Positions 1 through 8,533 of a stretch of 64,000 nt of DNA are shown in pieces. Origin of the DNA: Janibacter limosus (lineage in GTDB: Bacteria; Actinomycetota; Actinomycetes; Actinomycetales; Dermatophilaceae); the NCBI RefSeq assembly GCF_004295485.1, contig NZ_CP036164.1, positions 2,108,001 through 2,172,000 of the forward strand, in the 5' to 3' direction. How positions within the stretch are numbered: position 1 is the stretch's first letter; each line of letters opens with the position of its first letter. The translations under genes were made by a program, and so were the position numbers. Below the pieces are notes generated by a model. The model saw only the letters and a program-made list of their open reading frames with translations, was not told the DNA's origin and ran no database searches.

Positions 1-322
1 GGCCCTCGGGCGGCTCGACCGCCCACAGGTATCCCTGGACAACGCCACGCCACCGGGCCGGCAAGCACAGGCGGGCCGCGGTCCCCCGCTCCTCGTCGGC
101 CGGGATGTGCACCGGGCCGCTCGCCCGGGCGATGCCGAAGCTCTCGAACCACTCGCGCGTGCGCGGGTGCGCCCCGCGGGAGAGGACGGTCTCGGCCCGC
201 ACGCTGTCGACATCGCCCGCGTGGGCGGCGAAGGCGAGCAGGCGGAAGCGCCGGTCCTCCAGGGTCACCGGGGCGAGGAGGATCGCGGACGCCTCGTCGA
301 CGAGGTCCTGCACGTCTGCCAT
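1..322 (-). CDS. PucR-type transcriptional regulator of proline catabolism, partial
   Basis: The gene runs off the left edge; only about 107 N-terminal residues are visible (start MADVQDLVDEASAILLAPV). The visible part looks like the N-terminal sensory region of actinobacterial PucR/CdaR-type activators, which carry their helix-turn-helix at the C-terminus, so the DNA-binding domain is not in view. It is transcribed divergently from putA, 82 bp away, and PucR-type proteins beside putA are commonly proline-responsive activators (family knowledge). The ATG at 322 was chosen because a TACATT hexamer lies 6 nt upstream of it, suggesting a leaderless message. The role in putA control is inferred from position. 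Confidence 0.6.
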   Translation of the reverse strand, partial: MADVQDLVDEASAILLAPVTLEDRRFRLLAFAAHAGDVDSVRAETVLSRGAHPRTREWFESFGIARASGPVHIPADEERGTAARLCLPARWRGVVQGYLWAVEPPEG

Positions 323-404
323 CAGACAAATGTATGCCAGTCGACCCACTCGGTAGGACAGGTGTCTGTGGCGATGGCCACGACCGGCACCTACCGTCGA
401 AGAC
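323..404. promoter_or_regulatory. divergent promoter region between the PucR-type regulator and putA
   Basis: This 82-bp gap must hold the promoters of both genes. On the minus strand TACATT is a plausible -10 just before the regulator start. On the plus strand no convincing -35/-10 pair or strong ribosome binding site is visible before putA. No clear dyad operator was recognised. Confidence 0.35.
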
Positions 405-3400
405 ATGACCACCACCTCTGCGCCGACCGACCCGAGCACCGCAGCCTTCGCCCCCTTCGTCGAGGACGCGATCGCCCTCGCCGAGCGGTGGTCCGCTGCC
501 GCCCACGCCGGGGAGACCAGGCGCGAGGCGCAGACGACCGGTCAGTTGGCCGCCCTGCTGTCCGACCACGCCGGGCTCGACCTCGCGGTCTTCTTCGTCG
601 ACCGCGTCGCCCGCCCCGAGGACAACACGGTCGCCGCGACTGCGCTGAACAGGATCACCGCGTCGGACTCCGCGTCCTTCCTCGGCACCCTCGACCGCAG
701 CCTCCTCGGCCTCGGTGCCCGTGCGGCGAAGATCGCCCCCCAGGTCGTCGTGCCCGCCGCCCGCGCCCGGATGAAGCAGATGGTCGGCCACCTCATCGTC
801 GACGCCCGTGACCCGAAGCTCGGCAAGCACCTGGCTGCCGCCCGCGAGGACGGGTTCCGACTCAACATCAACCTCCTCGGCGAGGCCGTGCTCGGCGAGA
901 GCGAGGCGGCCGCGCGCACCGAGCGCACCCGCGAGATCCTCGAGCGCGCCGACGTCGACTACGCCTCGATCAAGGTCTCCTCGCTCGTCAGCCAGATCAG
1001 TACCTGGGACACCGACGGCACCGTCGAGCGCTGCCTGACCCGGCTGCGGCCGCTCTACGAGACCGCCAAGGCGTCCACGCCGCACGCCTTCGTCAACCTC
1101 GACATGGAGGAGTACCGCGACCTCGAGATGACGATGGAGGTCTTCATGACCCTGTTGTCCGAGCCGCAGTTCCACGACCTCGAGGCCGGCATCGTCCTGC
1201 AGGGCTACCTGCCCGACGCCCTGCCCGCGATGGAGCGGCTCGTCGACTTCGCGATCGGGCGCCGCGACGCCGGCGGCGCTCCGATCAAGATCCGCCTCGT
1301 CAAGGGCGCCAACCTCGCGATGGAGCGCGTCGAGGCGGCCATGCACGGCTGGGAGCAGGCGCCCTACCCGACCAAGGCCGACGTCGACGCCAACTACCTG
1401 CGCTGCATCGAGCGCGCGCTGCGCCCCGAGCTCGCCGGGGCCCTGCGCCTGGGCGTCGCCTCGCACAACCTCTACGACGTCGCCGCCGCGCACCTGCTCG
1501 CGCAGCACCGTGGTGTCCAGGACTCCCTCGACGTCGAGATGCTCCAGGGCATGTCGCCCGCGCAGGCCCGGGCCGTGCGCGACGAGGTCGGCACGGTGAT
1601 CCTCTACACGCCGGTCGTCGCGCCCAAGGACTTCGACGCAGCCGTCTCCTACCTCGTGCGCCGCCTCGAGGAGACCGCCTCGCCGGAGAACTACATCCAC
1701 GCCTCCTTCGCCGACGACCCGGCCGCCATGCCCGACCAGGAGCGCCGCTTCCGCGCCAGCATCGAGGACATCGGGTCCGTCCCCGTCGGCCCGCGCCGCT
1801 CCGCCGAGCGCGCCCCGATCGGTGACGACTTCGACAACACCCCCGACTCCGACCCGGCCCTGCCCGCCACCCGTGAGTGGGCCGCCCGCGCCGTCACCGC
1901 CGCGCGCCCCGAACCGACCTCACCCCACCTGGCCATCACCGAGGCGGTCGACGACGTCGTCGACGTCGCGCGCACCGCGCAGCAGAGTTGGGCGGCGCGG
2001 CCCGCCACGGAGCGAGCAGACCTGCTGCGCAAGGCCGCTCGTGAGATCGACAGCCGTCGTGAGGAGCTGCTGGCGGTCATGGCAGCGGAGGCCGGCAAGA
2101 CCATCGCCGAGGCCGACCCAGAGATCTCGGAGGCCGTCGACTTCGCCCGCTACTACGCCGACCGGGCCCTCGAGCTCGAGGACGGGCCGATGACCGACGG
2201 GGCGAGGTTCACCCCCTTCGCCCTGACGCTGGTGGCCCCGCCGTGGAACTTCCCCGTCGCTATCCCCATCGGTGGCGTGCTCGCGGCCCTCGCCGCGGGC
2301 TCGGCCGTCATCATCAAGCCGGCCCCGCAGACCCCCGTGTGCGTCGAGGTCACCGTGGCGGCGCTGCACGCCGCGGGCATCCCCGAGGACGTGCTGCAGG
2401 TCGTGCGCACCGACGAGGACGAGGTCGGTCAGCACCTCGTCGCCCACCCCGGTGTCGACGCCGTCGTACTCACCGGTGCCAGCGAGACCGCGCGGCTCTT
2501 CGCCGGGTGGCGGGCCGGCCTTTCCGAGGGTGCCCGCGTCCTCGGCGAGACCTCGGGCAAGAACTCCCTGATCATCACCCCGTCCGCCGACATCGACCTG
2601 GCCGTCGCCGACCTCGTCTCCTCCGCCTTCGGCCACGCCGGGCAGAAGTGCTCGGCCGCCTCGCTCGGCATCCTCGTCGGCTCGATCGCCGACTCCCCGC
2701 GGTTCCGCCGCCAGCTCGTCGACGCCGTCGAGTCCATCGCCGTCGGCTGGCCGAGCGACCTCGGCACCCGGATGGGTCCGGTCATCGAGGCGCCGAGCGG
2801 CAAGCTGCTCCGGGCGCTCACCACGCTCGAGCCCGGCGAGACCTGGCTGGTCGAGCCCAAGCAGCTCGACGACACCGGCCGGCTGTGGTCGCCGGGCGTC
2901 AAGGACGGGGTGCGTCCCGGGTCCTTCTTCCACCTCACCGAGGTCTTCGGTCCCGTGCTCGGACTCATGCGCGCCGACTCCCTCGACGAGGCCATCGAGC
3001 TGCAGAACGCGACCGATTTCGGCCTCACGGGCGGGCTGCACAGCCTCGACGAGGGCGAGATCCTGCGCTGGACGGACGCGGCCGCGGTCGGCAATGCCTA
3101 CGTCAACCGGCACATCACCGGTGCCATCGTGCGCCGCCAGTCCTTCGGCGGGTGGAAGGCCAGCTCCATCGGCCCCGGCGCCAAGGCGGGCGGCCCCAAC
3201 TACATCGCCCAGCTCGGCACGTGGACGAGCGACGGACTGCCGACGAAGGGAGCGTCCGTCACCTCCGCGGTCCGCGCGACCGTCGACGCGCAGCTGGCAG
3301 CGCTCGGTGATCGCGTGGCCGACGACGAGCGGGGCTGGCTCGAGGCGGCGATCGCCAGTGACGCCGCCGCCTGGGCGAGCGAGCTCGGTGTCGAGCACGA

Positions 3401-3827
3401 CGAGAGCAACCTCGTCGTCGAGACCAATGTCTTCCGCTACCGCGCCCACCCACGGGTGCTCGTGCGGGCCGGTGAGGGCGCCCGGCTGGTCGAGGTCCTA
3501 CGGCTCGTCGCCGCAGCGACCCTGACCGGGGCCCATGTCACTGTGTCGGCGGTCCCGTCGCTCAGCCTGCCGAGCAGCATCGGGCACGTGCAGGTCGTCA
3601 CCGAGAGCGACAGCGCCTTCCTCGCCCGGGCGGGGCACGCGAGCGACGTGCGGGTCCGTGCCGTCGGCGGCGCTCCGGCATCGCTCGTCGACGACCTCGT
3701 CGCCGCTGGTGTCGACGTCATCACCGGTGAGGTCCTGGCCACGGGACGACGCGAGCTCCTCCCCTTCGTCAGGGAGCAGGCGGTCAGCACGACCCGGCAC
3801 CGCTTCGGCCACGTGGCCGGCGCCTGA
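405..3827 (+). CDS. putA: bifunctional proline dehydrogenase / L-glutamate gamma-semialdehyde dehydrogenase
   Basis: A protein of 1140 residues that oxidises proline to glutamate in two steps (FAD-dependent proline dehydrogenase, then NAD-dependent P5C dehydrogenase). The N-terminal half carries PRODH signatures (RLVKGANLAMERVE near residue 300, EMLQGM near 384). The second half is an aldehyde dehydrogenase with the APPWNFP motif near 611, GETSGKNS near 717 and a catalytic Cys749 in GHAGQKCSA. About 140 C-terminal residues beyond the dehydrogenase resemble the oligomerisation tail of long PutA proteins. There is no N-terminal ribbon-helix-helix domain, so unlike enterobacterial PutA it should not repress its own gene; the divergent regulator probably takes that role. 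The ATG at 405 follows a weak GAAG ribosome binding site. Confidence 0.95.
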   Translation: MTTTSAPTDPSTAAFAPFVEDAIALAERWSAAAHAGETRREAQTTGQLAALLSDHAGLDLAVFFVDRVARPEDNTVAATALNRITASDSASFLGTLDRSLLGLGARAAKIAPQVVVPAARARMKQMVGHLIVDARDPKLGKHLAAAREDGFRLNINLLGEAVLGESEAAARTERTREILERADVDYASIKVSSLVSQISTWDTDGTVERCLTRLRPLYETAKASTPHAFVNLDMEEYRDLEMTMEVFMTLLSEPQFHDLEAGIVLQGYLPDALPAMERLVDFAIGRRDAGGAPIKIRLVKGANLAMERVEAAMHGWEQAPYPTKADVDANYLRCIERALRPELAGALRLGVASHNLYDVAAAHLLAQHRGVQDSLDVEMLQGMSPAQARAVRDEVGTVILYTPVVAPKDFDAAVSYLVRRLEETASPENYIHASFADDPAAMPDQERRFRASIEDIGSVPVGPRRSAERAPIGDDFDNTPDSDPALPATREWAARAVTAARPEPTSPHLAITEAVDDVVDVARTAQQSWAARPATERADLLRKAAREIDSRREELLAVMAAEAGKTIAEADPEISEAVDFARYYADRALELEDGPMTDGARFTPFALTLVAPPWNFPVAIPIGGVLAALAAGSAVIIKPAPQTPVCVEVTVAALHAAGIPEDVLQVVRTDEDEVGQHLVAHPGVDAVVLTGASETARLFAGWRAGLSEGARVLGETSGKNSLIITPSADIDLAVADLVSSAFGHAGQKCSAASLGILVGSIADSPRFRRQLVDAVESIAVGWPSDLGTRMGPVIEAPSGKLLRALTTLEPGETWLVEPKQLDDTGRLWSPGVKDGVRPGSFFHLTEVFGPVLGLMRADSLDEAIELQNATDFGLTGGLHSLDEGEILRWTDAAAVGNAYVNRHITGAIVRRQSFGGWKASSIGPGAKAGGPNYIAQLGTWTSDGLPTKGASVTSAVRATVDAQLAALGDRVADDERGWLEAAIASDAAAWASELGVEHDESNLVVETNVFRYRAHPRVLVRAGEGARLVEVLRLVAAATLTGAHVTVSAVPSLSLPSSIGHVQVVTESDSAFLARAGHASDVRVRAVGGAPASLVDDLVAAGVDVITGEVLATGRRELLPFVREQAVSTTRHRFGHVAGA

Positions 3828-3867
3828 GGCTCGAACCCTCCGTCCCCGCCCCTGTCCCCCGGTCGCC

Positions 3868-3916
3868 GGGTGGAGGTATACACGCGGACCTTTCGCCCGC
3901 GTGTATACCTCCACCC
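3868..3916. repeat. palindromic element family A, copy 1
   Basis: A 49-bp near-perfect palindrome with arms GGGTGGAGGTATACACGCG and CGCGTGTATACCTCCACCC around a short centre. It lies in the convergent gap between putA and cimA and could also act as a bidirectional terminator. It matches six other elements in the window. Confidence 0.85.
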
Positions 3917-3932
3917 GTCGGTCGGGGCGCCC

Positions 3933-3981
3933 GGGTGGATGTGGGCTCGCCGACGAATCACCCGCGCGTTTACCTCCACCC
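3933..3981. repeat. palindromic element family A, copy 2 (degenerate left arm)
   Basis: Seventeen bases after copy 1. The right arm GCGCGTTTACCTCCACCC is intact. The left arm reads GGGTGGATGTGGGCTCGC, so pairing is partial. The centre GACGAATCACC resembles the GTGAATCGTCC centre of the copies near 15.5 kb. Confidence 0.8.
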
Positions 3982-4013
3982 GGCGGTGGGGGGCGAAGTG
4001 GGGCCGCCGCGCC

Positions 4014-5594
4014 TCAGCGGACGGGCACGCCCGCGCGCATCAGCCCGTAGGTGATGCCGTCGACGAGCGCCTCCCAGGAGGCCTCGACGATGTTGGGTGC
4101 GACGCCCACCGTCGTCCAGGACGTGTGCTCGTCACTGTGCTCGATGAGCACCCGCGTCGTGGCGTCGGTGCCGTGGGCGGCGTCGAGGATGCGCACCTTG
4201 TAGTCGATGAGCTCGATCCGCTCGAGCTCCGGGTAGACGACCGACAGCGCCTGGCGCAGCCCCTGGTCGAGCGCGTTGACCGGGCCATTGCCCTCCCCCG
4301 TCGCGACGAGACGCTGCCCGCCGGCGACGGCCTTGACCGTCGACTCCGAGAGGGCGTGGTCTCCACCGCGCGCGTCGATCATGATCCGCCAGGACTCGAT
4401 GGTGGCGTACTCGAGGGCGCCTTCCTCCAGCTCCCGACGCAGCAGCAGCTCGAAGGACGCGTCGGCCGCGTCGAAGGTGTAGCCCTGCTGCTCCAGCTGC
4501 TTGACCTTGGCCAGGACCCGGGTGAGGGCTGCGTCGTCACCCGAGAGGTCGACGCCGAACTCGCGGCTCTTGAGCTCCACCGTGGCCCGCCCGGCCATGT
4601 CGGAGACGAGCATGCGCATGTCGTTGCCGACGTCCTTGGGCTCGATGTGCTGGTAGAGGTCCGGGTCGACTTTGATCGCGCTCGCGTGCAGGCCGGCCTT
4701 GTGCGCGAAGGCCCCCGAGCCGACATAGGGCTGGCGGGAGAAGTGCGGGAAGTTGGCCACCTCGCTCACAGCGTGCGCGATGCGCGTGGCGTCCTGCAGC
4801 CGGTGCGGCTCCACGAGGTCCATCCCGAGCTTGAGCTGGAGGTTGGCGACGACGGTGATCAGGTCGGCGTTGCCGGTGCGCTCGCCGTAGGCGTTGACCG
4901 TGCCCTGCACGTGGTCGGCGCCGGCCTCGACCGCCGCCATCGTGTTGGCCACCGCGCACCCGGTGTCGTTGTGGCAGTGGATCCCCAGGCGCGCACCGGT
5001 CGACTCGATGACGTCAGCCACCGCGGTGCTCACCTGGCCGGGCAGCATCCCTCCGTTGGTGTCGCACACGGCGACGACCTCGGCGCCCGCCTCGTGGGCG
5101 GCGCGCACGCAGGCCAGCGCGTAGTCGCGGTCGAGGTGGTAGCCGTCGAAGAAGTGCTCGCCGTCGACGATGACGGTGCGGCCCTGCGCCCGCAGGTGGC
5201 TCACCGTGTCGGTGATCATTGCGAGGTTTTCTTCACGGGTGGTCCTCAGCGCCCGCTCGACGTGGCCGGGGTGCATCTTGGCCACCAGGGTGACGACCGC
5301 TGCGCCGGAGTCGAGCAGCGCCTGCACCTGCGGGTCGTTGGCAGCGGAGCTGCCCGCACGGCGCGTGGCACCGAAGGCGGCGAGCGTCGCGGTGTGCAGG
5401 TCGAGCTCGGTACGGGCCCGGGCGAAGAACTCGGTGTCGTTGGGGTTGGCGCCGGGCCAGCCCCCTTCGATGTGGGTGACGCCCAGGTCGTCGAGGTGAC
5501 GGGCGATCGTCAGCTTGTCCACGACCGAGAGGTTGATGCCCTCCTGCTGGGCACCGTCACGCATGGTCGTGTCGTAGACGTGGAAGCTGGGCAT
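4014..5594 (-). CDS. cimA: citramalate synthase
   Basis: A protein of 526 residues of the HMGL-like/LeuA superfamily. The N-terminal TIM barrel begins with YDTTMRDGAQQEG, the metal-binding and catalytic signature, and contains the HCHNDTGCAVAN motif. The C-terminal part is the regulatory LeuA-dimer type domain. Length and the GAQQEG motif fit the citramalate synthase subgroup, which condenses pyruvate and acetyl-CoA in the threonine-independent route to isoleucine, better than 2-isopropylmalate or homocitrate synthase. The surrounding ilvDE/leuB genes and the upstream leader peptide ending Leu-Ile-Ile support the isoleucine role. Start: ATG with GAGAG upstream. Confidence 0.88.
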   Translation of the reverse strand: MPSFHVYDTTMRDGAQQEGINLSVVDKLTIARHLDDLGVTHIEGGWPGANPNDTEFFARARTELDLHTATLAAFGATRRAGSSAANDPQVQALLDSGAAVVTLVAKMHPGHVERALRTTREENLAMITDTVSHLRAQGRTVIVDGEHFFDGYHLDRDYALACVRAAHEAGAEVVAVCDTNGGMLPGQVSTAVADVIESTGARLGIHCHNDTGCAVANTMAAVEAGADHVQGTVNAYGERTGNADLITVVANLQLKLGMDLVEPHRLQDATRIAHAVSEVANFPHFSRQPYVGSGAFAHKAGLHASAIKVDPDLYQHIEPKDVGNDMRMLVSDMAGRATVELKSREFGVDLSGDDAALTRVLAKVKQLEQQGYTFDAADASFELLLRRELEEGALEYATIESWRIMIDARGGDHALSESTVKAVAGGQRLVATGEGNGPVNALDQGLRQALSVVYPELERIELIDYKVRILDAAHGTDATTRVLIEHSDEHTSWTTVGVAPNIVEASWEALVDGITYGLMRAGVPVR

Positions 5595-5729
5595 CGTGGA
5601 TCTCTCGGTCGGGGCGAAGGGGGCGAGGTCGCCTCCCGCGGCAGTGTGACACCTGCTCGTCGCGCCCGTCCGTCGCTGGGGTGATGCTCCGGACCCGTCT
5701 GCGTCTGTCGCTGCCTGCTCGACATATGC

Positions 5730-5756
5730 AAAAGACCCCCCGGGTACGGGAGGTCT
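5730..5756 (-). terminator. attenuator terminator upstream of cimA
   Basis: Read on the minus strand, AGACCTCCCG, a four-base loop TACC and CGGGGGGTCT form a 10-bp stem with one G-T pair, followed by TTTT. It sits between the leader peptide and cimA, so it terminates before the structural gene, as expected for an attenuator. Confidence 0.75.
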
Positions 5757-5783
5757 GCGCGACGAGCAGGTGGCTCGTCGCGC
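5757..5783 (-). promoter_or_regulatory. pause hairpin of the cimA leader
   Basis: A perfect 11-bp stem (GCGCGACGAGC / GCTCGTCGCGC, 5-base loop) starts one base after the leader peptide stop codon. The loop plus 3' arm, CACCTGCTCGTCGCGC, is also perfectly complementary to a downstream copy at 5650-5665, which gives a mutually exclusive 16-bp alternative pairing. A ribosome at the end of the leader would cover the 5' arm. Confidence 0.65.
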
Positions 5784-5825
5784 CTAGATAATGAGCTCGG
5801 CTGCGGTAGCAGCTCGGGTCGTCAT
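5784..5825 (-). CDS. leader peptide MTTRAATAAELII for cimA attenuation
   Basis: A 13-residue open reading frame whose last three sense codons are Leu-Ile-Ile, directly followed by TAG, a hairpin and an intrinsic terminator. AGGTG lies 9 nt before the ATG. An in-frame ATG nine bases upstream would add MPL. The isoleucine codons match the pathway of the downstream gene. Translation is inferred from this architecture. Confidence 0.6.
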   Translation of the reverse strand: MTTRAATAAELII

Positions 5826-5885
5826 CAGGGGCATCACCTGATCACCATGGCACCGCCGGGTCAGCGGCCGCCTCCCCCGTCCGCA

Positions 5886-6536
5886 TCATGGGATCGCCGG
5901 GTCCGGACCCGGTCGGTACAGCTGGATGGAGCCGGCCGGCTCGTACCCCGCCCGCAACGCTGCCCGAAGGCTCGGTGTGTTGCCCGGGGAGACGAGGACG
6001 ACGACGGGTTCACCCTCGGGGACGAGTCCGCGCGCGGCGTCCACGGTGCGAGTGCCCAGCCCGTGTCCGCGTGCCGGCGCATCGATCTCGTAGCTGACGA
6101 CCGCGAGGCCACCCAAGGAATCGCCCACGGTGACGACGACGTCGTCACGACCGGGCCAGTCGAGGACCCTGACGCACTCGCGGGTCTCCCGGGCGAAGCG
6201 GACCCGTGGATGGTCCGCCAGGTCGGGCCTCGCCACGAGGGGTGAGGAGCCGGTCCCCGTGGCGACGAGGACGACATCCAGCACGTCGACCACTCCCTCC
6301 CGACCCGCCAGCCGCGTCATGAGCCGGGGGTCGTGTGCGCCACCCAGACCGTCGGCGCCCCACTGCGTCAGCTCGGCGTCGGTGACCGTGTCCGGGGCGC
6401 TCACCGCGGCGTGCGCGTGGACGGCGAGGACCGCATGGAGGCCCTCCCGCAACGGAGCCATCCGCTCCCACGACCCGTCAGCAGGAAGGGCGGGTCCGCG
6501 CCACGATCGCAGGATCACGTCGCGGGCGGTGATCAC
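5886..6536 (-). CDS. GNAT-family N-acetyltransferase
   Basis: A protein of 216 residues. The C-terminal half shows a GNAT acetyl-CoA-binding signature (RGHGLGTRTV around residue 165) followed by the beta-strand/helix pattern VVLVSPGNTPSLRAALRAGYEPAG typical of the fold's end. The substrate is not evident; the N-terminal 100 residues are variable. The start codon overlaps the stop of the upstream HAD hydrolase by 4 bp, so the two are cotranscribed at the tail of the ilvD-leuB-ilvE run. Confidence 0.75.
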   Translation of the reverse strand: MITARDVILRSWRGPALPADGSWERMAPLREGLHAVLAVHAHAAVSAPDTVTDAELTQWGADGLGGAHDPRLMTRLAGREGVVDVLDVVLVATGTGSSPLVARPDLADHPRVRFARETRECVRVLDWPGRDDVVVTVGDSLGGLAVVSYEIDAPARGHGLGTRTVDAARGLVPEGEPVVVLVSPGNTPSLRAALRAGYEPAGSIQLYRPGPDPAIP

Positions 6537-7366
6537 TGGGGCTCAGCAGCGGTAGGGCGAGCGAGGAGCCGCTCGAGCGTGACCGCCACTCCGTCCTCGT
6601 CGTTTGCCGGTGCCCGGTCGGTCGCCACGGCCAGCACCTCCGGGTGCGCATTGGCCACGGCGAAGGAGCGCCCCGCCCAGGTGAGCATCGGCAGGTCGTT
6701 GGGCATGTCACCGAAGGCCCACACGTCGGTCGCGTCGATCCCCAGCTCCGCGCACCAGCCCGCGAGCGCCGCCGCCTTGGTGACGCCCACGGCAGAGATC
6801 TCCGCGAGCCCCCCGGCCCCGGAGAAGGCCACGATCGCCCGGTCCCCCACGACCTCGGTGGCGACGCGGATGAACTCGTCGTCGGTCAGGTGCGGGTTGC
6901 GGGCCAGGAGCTTGCCGACGGAGGCGTCGGTGAGCAGCTCGATCGCCGGGGTCGTCACGAGGTCCTCGGGGTGGTCGTGGATCGCGGCGAACATGCTCTC
7001 GGCGGCCAGCCCGTTGTGCCGCTCGGCGGCGAAGCCGGTCCCCGGGACCTGCTCGCGCAGGTCGCGCACGATCGACGTGACGACGTCCCGCGGGATCGAC
7101 CGCACGCCGAAGATCCGCCGCTCCGCGACGTCGTAGCGGAAGGCACCGTTGCCGCAGATCGCCACCCCGCGTGCCCCGACGACGTGCGCCAGCTCGTCGA
7201 GCCACCGGGGTGGGCGGGCCGTGACGAGGACCGTCTCGAGGCCCGCGTCGGCGACGGCACGAAGGGCGTCGACCGAGCGCTGCGAGACGCTCCCGTCACT
7301 GCGCAGCAGGGTGCCGTCGAGATCGGTCGCGATGAGCCGTGGAGTCACGGCCCCAGTCTCGGCCAC
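6533..7366 (-). CDS. Cof-type HAD-IIB family hydrolase
   Basis: A protein of 277 residues. Motif I DLDGTLLRSDG holds the nucleophile Asp15 and acid/base Asp17; motif II is TARPP; the C-terminus has GDMPNDLPML with the metal-binding Asp residues. The size and late motif III/IV placement fit the C2B-cap (Cof) class of sugar-phosphate or flavin phosphatases. The exact substrate is unknown. It lies 10 bp downstream of ilvE and overlaps the GNAT gene. Confidence 0.88.
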   Translation of the reverse strand: MAETGAVTPRLIATDLDGTLLRSDGSVSQRSVDALRAVADAGLETVLVTARPPRWLDELAHVVGARGVAICGNGAFRYDVAERRIFGVRSIPRDVVTSIVRDLREQVPGTGFAAERHNGLAAESMFAAIHDHPEDLVTTPAIELLTDASVGKLLARNPHLTDDEFIRVATEVVGDRAIVAFSGAGGLAEISAVGVTKAAALAGWCAELGIDATDVWAFGDMPNDLPMLTWAGRSFAVANAHPEVLAVATDRAPANDEDGVAVTLERLLARPTAAEPQ

Positions 7367-7376
7367 GAGGCAAGGG

Positions 7377-8477
7377 TCAGGCGAGGCGGGTCATCCAGCC
7401 ACGCGTGTCCTCGGCGACGCCGTACTGGATGTCGAGGAGGGCCTGGCGGATCCTGCGGGTGTACTCCCCGCCCCCTTCGCCAGCAGTGGACGCAGTCGAG
7501 CCACCGTCCCACCTCAGCTCGCCGACGGGGGTGACGACCGCCGCCGTGCCGCAGGCGAAGACCTCGGTGATCTCGCCGGAGGCCACGCCCTGCGTCCACT
7601 CGTCGATCTCGATGCGGGACTCATCGGGCGTGAGGCCCAGGTCGGGCGCGAGCTCGAGGATCGAGCTGCGGGTGACGCCCTCGAGGATCGAGCCGGTGAG
7701 CGCAGGGGTGCGCAGGCGGCCGTCCTTGGTGACGAAGAAGAGGTTCATCCCGCCGAGCTCCTCGATGTAGGTCTGCGTCGAGGAGTCGAGGAAGACCACC
7801 TGGTCGCAGCCGTGCTCGATGCCCTCCAGCTGACCGGCGAGCGACGAGGCGTAGTTGCCACCGCACTTGGCGGCACCCGTGCCACCGGCGCCGGCGCGCG
7901 CGTAGTCGCGGCTGAGCCAGAGGTTGACCGGCTTGAGGCCACCCGGGAAGTAGGCGCCCGCGGGGCTGGCGATGACGGAGAAGGTGACCTCGTTGGCCGG
8001 TCGCACGCCGAGGAATGCCTCGGAGGCGAACATGAAGGGCCGCAGGTACAGGCTCATCTCGCCACTGCCGTAGGCGGGGACCCACGCCTGGTCGACCTCG
8101 ACGAGGGCCTTGATCCCACCGATGAAGTCCTCCTCGGAGAGCACCGGCAGAGCGAGGCGCTCACAGCTGCGGGCCATCCGGGCGGCATTGCGGTCGGGCC
8201 GGAAGGTCCACACCGTGCCGTCCTCGTGGCGGTAGGCCTTCATCCCCTCGAAGACCTCCTGCGCGTAGTGCAGGACGGATGCGGCCGGGCTGATCTGGAG
8301 GGGCCCGAAGGGGCGCACCTCACCGGTGTGCCAGCCCTCCCCCTTCGTCCACGTCGCCGTGACCATGTGGTCGGTGAAGGTGGATCCGAAGCCGGGGTTG
8401 GCCAGGACGGCCTCCCGCTCGGCTGCGGACATGGGGGCTTCGCTGCGAGTGGTGGTGAAGGTCAGCTCAGCGGTCAT
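7377..8477 (-). CDS. ilvE: branched-chain amino acid aminotransferase
   Basis: A PLP fold-type IV transaminase of 366 residues that makes leucine, isoleucine and valine from their keto acids with glutamate as donor. The PLP-binding lysine is in GTGAAKCGGNYASSL (about residue 205), and EVFEGMKAYRHEDG and the TYIEELGGMNLFFV block are typical of the actinobacterial IlvE group. Start: ATG with GAGGAG 8 nt upstream. The gene follows leuB by 56 bp in the same direction. Confidence 0.95.
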   Translation of the reverse strand: MTAELTFTTTRSEAPMSAAEREAVLANPGFGSTFTDHMVTATWTKGEGWHTGEVRPFGPLQISPAASVLHYAQEVFEGMKAYRHEDGTVWTFRPDRNAARMARSCERLALPVLSEEDFIGGIKALVEVDQAWVPAYGSGEMSLYLRPFMFASEAFLGVRPANEVTFSVIASPAGAYFPGGLKPVNLWLSRDYARAGAGGTGAAKCGGNYASSLAGQLEGIEHGCDQVVFLDSSTQTYIEELGGMNLFFVTKDGRLRTPALTGSILEGVTRSSILELAPDLGLTPDESRIEIDEWTQGVASGEITEVFACGTAAVVTPVGELRWDGGSTASTAGEGGGEYTRRIRQALLDIQYGVAEDTRGWMTRLA

Positions 8478-8533
8478 CGGGCACGTCTCCTCGGGGTCTG
8501 GTGTGTTGCAGGTTACCCCCCGGACGGGAGGCG

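Noticed and set aside
1920..3449. Long minus-strand open frame antisense to putA (and similar long frames opposite cimA, ilvD, gatB, ligA and others)
   Set aside because: High GC leaves antisense frames open. Their translations are low-complexity (Arg, Gly, Asp, Ala rich) with no domains, whereas the opposite strand encodes recognisable enzymes.
5560..5880. T-box or other riboswitch upstream of cimA
   Set aside because: No T-box motif or known aptamer core was recognised; the leader peptide, hairpin and terminator explain the region.
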